From positions 1-8,724 of the forward strand of contig CAJTSD010000074.1 of assembly GCA_910578795.1 (NCBI GenBank): a DNA stretch of 8,724 nucleotides, written 5' to 3'. The translations under genes were made by a program, and so were the position numbers. The notes under the pieces were generated by a model. The model saw only the letters and a program-made list of their open reading frames with translations, was not told the DNA's origin and did not search any database. Origin of the DNA: an uncultured Lachnospiraceae bacterium. GTDB taxonomy: Bacteria > Bacillota > Clostridia > Lachnospirales > Lachnospiraceae. Within the stretch, counting starts at the first letter, position 1, and each line of letters starts with the position of its first letter. Positions 5,358 to 8,724 of this stretch are shown here, piece by piece.

Positions 5358-5828
5358 CTAATACAAATTTTTTACTTTAAACTCTCTCTGCGCCTCGCGC
5401 CTCGCATCTTTTTTCGCAATGTCTTCACGCTTATCATAGAGTTTTTTACCTCTTGCAAGCCCAATCTCTACCTTTGCCCTGCCATTTGAAAAATATACCT
5501 GAAGCGGAACAAGCGTATATCCCTTTTCCTTAATCCTCCCAAGCAGCTTATGAATTTCCTGCTTATGCATTAAGAGCTTTTTTACGCGCAAAGGATCCTT
5601 ATTAAATATATTTCCCTTCTCATAGGGCGATATATGCATGCCATATAGGAATATTTCCGCATTTTCAATTCGGATAAATGCCTCTTTGATACTGCACTTT
5701 CCCATTCGCAGCGATTTTACCTCGGTGCCGTGGAGCGCAATGCCGCACTCATATTTTTCCTCTATAAAATAATCATGATATGCTTTTTTGTTGTTAGCTA
5801 CCAGCTTTAACGGTTCCTTTTTTGCCAT
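5358..5828 (-). CDS. smpB: SsrA-binding protein SmpB
   Basis: SmpB is the essential protein partner of tmRNA in trans-translation: it binds the tRNA-like domain and delivers it to the A site of stalled ribosomes. The 156-residue product has the full family layout. The N-terminal beta-barrel contains NKKAYHDYFIEEKYECGI (13-30), GTEVKSLR (34-41) and GMHISPYEKGN (63-73). The basic C-terminal tail, GKKLYDKREDIAKKDARRE (127-145), becomes helical in the mRNA channel. The length is normal. The ATG is fixed because an in-frame stop lies two codons upstream. AAAGGAG is about 15 bases away, an unusually long spacing. It lies 55 bases downstream of rnr with no terminator between them, so cotranscription with rnr is likely. 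ssrA, its RNA partner, is two positions downstream. Confidence 0.98.
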   Translation of the reverse strand: MAKKEPLKLVANNKKAYHDYFIEEKYECGIALHGTEVKSLRMGKCSIKEAFIRIENAEIFLYGMHISPYEKGNIFNKDPLRVKKLLMHKQEIHKLLGRIKEKGYTLVPLQVYFSNGRAKVEIGLARGKKLYDKREDIAKKDARREAQREFKVKNLY

Positions 5829-5883
5829 TGTTTAATATCAATACTCCTTTCACAGACAAACAGCCCCTGATTTTTTAATCGTC

Positions 5884-8022
5884 CTATTCCTCAAGTTCCC
5901 ATTCCTCAGGCAGCAAAAAATCAATGGTTCTTGAGAGTCTGTCCACGCCATTGACCTTTATAGTCAATTTTTGTCCAAGCTTATACCGAATGTCTGTCGC
6001 CTGACCAACCATCTCATACGATTCCTCATCATAATAAAAATAATCCCCGGGGAGCATGGATACATGAATCATTCCCTCTATCGTATTGGGCAGTTCCACG
6101 TAAATGCCCCATGAAGTAATGGAGGAAATCACACCCTCATAAATGCTGCCAATACGTTCCTCCATGTATTCCACCTTTTTAAGCTTGTCCGTCTCCCGTT
6201 CTGCTTCGTCCGCACGACGCTCCATATCCGACGAATGTTTTGTCACCTCAGGAAGAATTGCATTATAATGCTCAATCCGCTTTTCACTCAGTTTTCCGCG
6301 AAGCTGCTCCTTGATAATCCTATGAATCTGCAAATCAGGATATCTTCTGATGGGTGATGTAAAATGACAATAATACTGACACGCAAGCCCAAAATGACCC
6401 GTGCAATCAATTGTATATTTCGCCTGTTTCATACTCCTTAGAGTAAGCCTGCTAATCAGCGCCTCTTCCGGTGTATCCTCTGCATTTGCAAGTAGTTTTT
6501 GAAGCTCCTTAGGGTGAATCTCCTCCTGTTGGCTTTTCAGTAAATACCCAAAATTCCTGATAAATGTGCTAAGCTTGGCAATTTTTTCCGGATCGGGCGT
6601 ATCATGCGTACGGTAAACAAACGGCAGTTCAAGCCAATAAAAATGCTCCGCCACGGTTTCATTAGCAATCAGCATAAAGTCCTCAATAATCTTTGTTGCC
6701 ACATTTCTGTCATAGGGCATGATATCTATGGAATGTCCTTCCTGATCCAAAATAATCTTTGTTTCCGGAAAATCAAAATCAATTGATCCGCGCTTTTTCC
6801 TCTTTTCGCGCAAAATTGCCGCAAGCTCACGCATCCGTTCAAACATCGGCACAAGTGTTTCATATTCTTTTATTTCTGCATCATCATGGTCTTCCAAAAT
6901 TTTCTTCACACTGGTATACGACATGCGCCTGTCTACTTTGATTACACTCTCCACCAGCTCATGGCTTACTACCTCCCCCTTTTGGTCAATTGTCATCAGG
7001 CAGCTTAACGCCAGCCTGTTTTCCCCCGCATTCAGAGAGCAGATTCCATTTGAGAGTTTATGCGGAAGCATCGGAATCACCCTGTCAACAAGATATACGC
7101 TGGTACCCCTGTCCTTTGCCTCCCAGTCAAGCGCAGAATTTTCCTGCACATAATTTGTCACATCCGCAATATGGACACCAAGCTGATAAAATGCTCCATC
7201 CTTTGTAAGGCTCACGGCATCGTCTAAGTCCTTCGCATCCTCCCCGTCTATCGTAACCATCTGTATATCCCGAAGGTCGCGTCTGCCTGCCATATCAGCC
7301 TCGGACACCTCACTTGGAACATGCTCCACCTGTTTCATAATTTTCTCCGAAAATTCCACAGGAAGCTCATAGCCCTTTACGATTGACATAATATCCACAC
7401 CCGGATCGTTTGTATGACCAATAATCTCTATGATTTTTCCTTCCGGTTTCCGATTGTTCTTTCCGTAATCTGTTATCTCACAGACGACCTTATGTCCTGA
7501 TACGGCGCCTTTAGAACGCTCCGCAGGCACGAAAATGTCATCACCAAGCTTCGTGTTATCCGGAACCACAAATCCATAGTTTTTATTGCTTTTATCATAG
7601 GTGCCGACAATATGTTTCATACCACGCGCAAGAATCTCGAGTACCTGCGCCTCCTGCCGCTTCCCACCATGTGCCGACAGAAGCGCTACCTTTACGGTAT
7701 CTTTATGAAATGCTCCATTCGTATAGTTTTCGGGAATATATAAATCCTCTTCCTTTCCGTCTATCTCCACAAACCCAAATCCCTTAGGGTGACTGATATA
7801 CGTACCAATTAGCTCTTTATCCGAATGTTTCGCTTTCACAAACTTTCCTTTTTTTGTGACAGAAAGCTTTCCCTCTGCCAAAAGCTCATTTAAAATACGG
7901 TTTAACTCGGATCTGTCCTCCTTTGAAACCTGCAGCATCACTGCAAGCTCTTTTTCCTTCATAGGCACATAAAAATCTGCTTCTACCAAATCCAGTATCA
8001 CTTTTTTTCTTTTATCTGACAT
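5884..8022 (-). CDS. rnr: Ribonuclease R (3'-5' exoribonuclease)
   Basis: RNase R is a processive 3'-5' hydrolytic exonuclease that degrades structured RNA, rRNA fragments and, with SmpB-tmRNA, the mRNA of stalled ribosomes. The 712-residue product has all expected domains in order: a winged-helix N-terminus (about 3-63), cold-shock domain 1 (about 70-115, with KGFGFVEI), cold-shock domain 2 (about 136-187, with NYGFVVP), the RNB catalytic domain (about 247-575) and a C-terminal S1 domain (about 624-703). The catalytic motif IDGEDAKDLDDAV (258-270) retains the four metal-binding aspartates, Asp259, 265, 267 and 268. FTSPIRRYPDL (554-564) is the RNB signature. The long Lys-rich tail of proteobacterial RNase R is absent. 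AGGAGG lies 7 bases before the ATG. Its position between secG and smpB is the usual Firmicutes order. An intrinsic terminator upstream (8071-8104) separates it partly from secG. Confidence 0.98.
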   Translation of the reverse strand: MSDKRKKVILDLVEADFYVPMKEKELAVMLQVSKEDRSELNRILNELLAEGKLSVTKKGKFVKAKHSDKELIGTYISHPKGFGFVEIDGKEEDLYIPENYTNGAFHKDTVKVALLSAHGGKRQEAQVLEILARGMKHIVGTYDKSNKNYGFVVPDNTKLGDDIFVPAERSKGAVSGHKVVCEITDYGKNNRKPEGKIIEIIGHTNDPGVDIMSIVKGYELPVEFSEKIMKQVEHVPSEVSEADMAGRRDLRDIQMVTIDGEDAKDLDDAVSLTKDGAFYQLGVHIADVTNYVQENSALDWEAKDRGTSVYLVDRVIPMLPHKLSNGICSLNAGENRLALSCLMTIDQKGEVVSHELVESVIKVDRRMSYTSVKKILEDHDDAEIKEYETLVPMFERMRELAAILREKRKKRGSIDFDFPETKIILDQEGHSIDIMPYDRNVATKIIEDFMLIANETVAEHFYWLELPFVYRTHDTPDPEKIAKLSTFIRNFGYLLKSQQEEIHPKELQKLLANAEDTPEEALISRLTLRSMKQAKYTIDCTGHFGLACQYYCHFTSPIRRYPDLQIHRIIKEQLRGKLSEKRIEHYNAILPEVTKHSSDMERRADEAERETDKLKKVEYMEERIGSIYEGVISSITSWGIYVELPNTIEGMIHVSMLPGDYFYYDEESYEMVGQATDIRYKLGQKLTIKVNGVDRLSRTIDFLLPEEWELEE

Positions 8023-8070
8023 ATCCGCACCTCCTCACCATTTGATATTTTCTGCATAATTTCATGATAC

Positions 8071-8104
8071 TCTAATAAAAAACACCCTTGAATTACAAGA
8101 GTGT
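8071..8104 (-). terminator. Intrinsic terminator between secG and rnr
   Basis: On the minus strand ACACTCTTG / CAAGGGTGT (one T-G pair) with loop TAATT is followed by TTTTTATTAG. It lies 64 bases past the secG stop. It should end most secG transcripts, so rnr depends on readthrough or on a promoter I could not place confidently in 8023-8080. Confidence 0.85.
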
Positions 8105-8107
8105 CTC

Positions 8108-8126
8108 GCATAAGAAAGACTTACGC
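8108..8126 (-). other. Small hairpin in the secG 3' untranslated region
   Basis: GCGTAAG / CTTATGC (7 bp with one G-T pair, loop TCTTT on the minus strand) lies 3 bases upstream of the terminator stem. It could stabilise the secG 3' end. No U-tract follows, so it is not itself a terminator. Confidence 0.4.
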
Positions 8127-8168
8127 TGTAAATCTCTCTCACACCGAATGCTTTATCTTAAATAATCG

Positions 8169-8405
8169 TTAAAAGTTAATATTTAAAACAATTGCAAGTA
8201 ACATAAATACAACACCTAAAATTTTTGTCCCCTTGACAAGAGCGCCTTCCATCGAACGTCCCTTGTTCTTGCCCCAGTAAGTTTCTGCCGCACCACTGAT
8301 TGCACCAAGTCCTGCCGATTTACCTTCCTGCATCAAAACAATCGCTGTAAAAACAATAGATACCAATATCAAAATAATCGTAAGCACAATTCTCAAAGCT
8401 GCCAT
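8169..8405 (-). CDS. secG: Preprotein translocase subunit SecG
   Basis: SecG is the small accessory subunit of the SecYEG channel that moves unfolded proteins across the cytoplasmic membrane. The 78-residue product has two membrane segments (about 4-24 and 59-76). They are joined by the conserved loop QEGKSAGLGAISGAAETYWGKNKGRS (starting at Gln26), whose Gly-rich and WGKNKGRS parts mark the family. The length is typical of Firmicutes SecG. The ATG is preceded by AAGGAGG with 7 bases between, which fixes the start. It has its own promoter (8441-8469) and terminator (8071-8104), so it is largely a single-gene unit at the head of the rnr-smpB cluster. Confidence 0.97.
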   Translation of the reverse strand: MAALRIVLTIILILVSIVFTAIVLMQEGKSAGLGAISGAAETYWGKNKGRSMEGALVKGTKILGVVFMLLAIVLNINF

Positions 8406-8440
8406 CCTTACACCTCCTTAATGATGACTTAACAGTGAAG

Positions 8441-8469
8441 ATTCTAACATAATTAAATGGACATTTCAA
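8441..8469 (-). promoter_or_regulatory. Promoter of secG
   Basis: On the minus strand TTGAAA (8469-8464) and TAGAAT (8446-8441) are separated by 17 bases. Transcription would begin around 8434, giving a leader of about 30 bases before the secG ATG. Confidence 0.75.
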
Positions 8470-8533
8470 CTGTTTTTTCAATAAATTTTACTTTTTCCTC
8501 ATCTTATGTATCAAACTGAGTTATAAAACCACA

Positions 8534-8588
8534 AAACAGGGTGTCTGATTTGTCCTATATTATATAGAACATATCAGACACCCTGTTT
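8534..8588 (-). terminator. Long inverted repeat, probable terminator of a gene beyond the window
   Basis: The outer arms AAACAGGGTGTCTGAT and ATCAGACACCCTGTTT match perfectly over 16 bp. The interior continues with two mismatches down to a TTA-type centre, so nearly the whole 55-base element is an imperfect palindrome. On the minus strand it is followed by a T-rich stretch, GTGGTTTTATAAC, suggesting termination of a minus-strand gene that starts beyond 8724. It also insulates the secG promoter. Because the palindrome is so long, a small mobile or repeat element is an alternative. Confidence 0.6.
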
Positions 8589-8724
8589 CGAAACCATCAA
8601 CAAGACCACTATAAACATGCATATTGGCATAAAAGGGTTTTTTCACATGTTTTAGGGCAGTCATTATTAATGTATTCTTCTGCGCAATATATATATCGTC
8701 GAATTTTTTTATTTTTTTATATTA
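8589..8724. other. AT-rich edge region, no confident gene
   Basis: With 8406-8588 this makes a gene-free stretch of 319 bases upstream of secG. Apart from the promoter and the long inverted repeat, I see only AT-rich sequence, including an ATATATATAT run and two T-tracts at the end. A 34-codon frame on the minus strand (8664-8560) lacks a good ribosome binding site and ends inside the hairpin, so it is not called. Confidence 0.5.

Noticed and set aside
8560..8664. 34-codon minus-strand frame upstream of the long palindrome
   Set aside because: Only a weak AGAAGAA precedes it, its stop falls inside the hairpin, and no family is recognised.

Overview
The window looks like core chromosome from a low-to-mid GC Gram-positive bacterium of the class Clostridia, most likely a Lachnospiraceae-type organism. 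The reasons are the secG-rnr-smpB-ssrA gene order typical of Firmicutes, a tmRNA tag of clostridial type (AEDNLAYAA), strong AGGAGG-type ribosome binding sites, sigma-A type TTGACA/TATAAT promoters, and protein families such as the Mbeg1-like hydrolase (DUF2974) and DUF3810 that are common in this group. This assignment is inference; no database search was possible. All protein genes lie on the minus strand. The only gene read on the plus strand is one tRNA.

Right part, read right to left (8724 to 4450): a long inverted repeat at 8534-8588, probably the terminator of a gene outside the window; a good promoter; secG (small SecYEG subunit); an intrinsic terminator; rnr (RNase R); smpB; a short VanZ-like membrane protein gene; a strong promoter; ssrA (tmRNA); and the ssrA terminator. 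SmpB and tmRNA together rescue stalled ribosomes, and RNase R degrades the faulty mRNA and processes structured RNA, so this is a trans-translation cluster. The VanZ-like gene is an extra member between smpB and ssrA.

Middle (4400 to 3829): a tRNA-Pro whose anticodon reads AGG, with its own promoter and terminator on the plus strand. Divergent from it is a strong minus-strand promoter for hflX. It would give hflX a leader of about 250 nt holding a 5' hairpin, a possible 12-codon leader peptide, a large nested hairpin starting at the stop codon of that peptide, and a hairpin-loop sequence exactly complementary to the hflX ribosome binding site. HflX splits or rescues stalled ribosomes, so a leader that senses translation would be biologically sensible. 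This is the most interesting candidate in the window, but it is unproven.

Left part (3828 to 1): hflX, then a membrane-anchored DUF3810 protein with an HExxH metallopeptidase-like motif, then a DUF2974 (Mbeg1-like) alpha/beta hydrolase with a GHSKG nucleophile elbow, closed by an intrinsic terminator at 3-28. The last two genes are tightly spaced and probably cotranscribed. Their substrates are unknown.

Overall the window is mostly housekeeping: ribosome rescue, RNA turnover and protein export. No mobile element, CRISPR array or defence system is seen. I do not see an obviously new multi-gene system; the unusual signals are regulatory and RNA-level.
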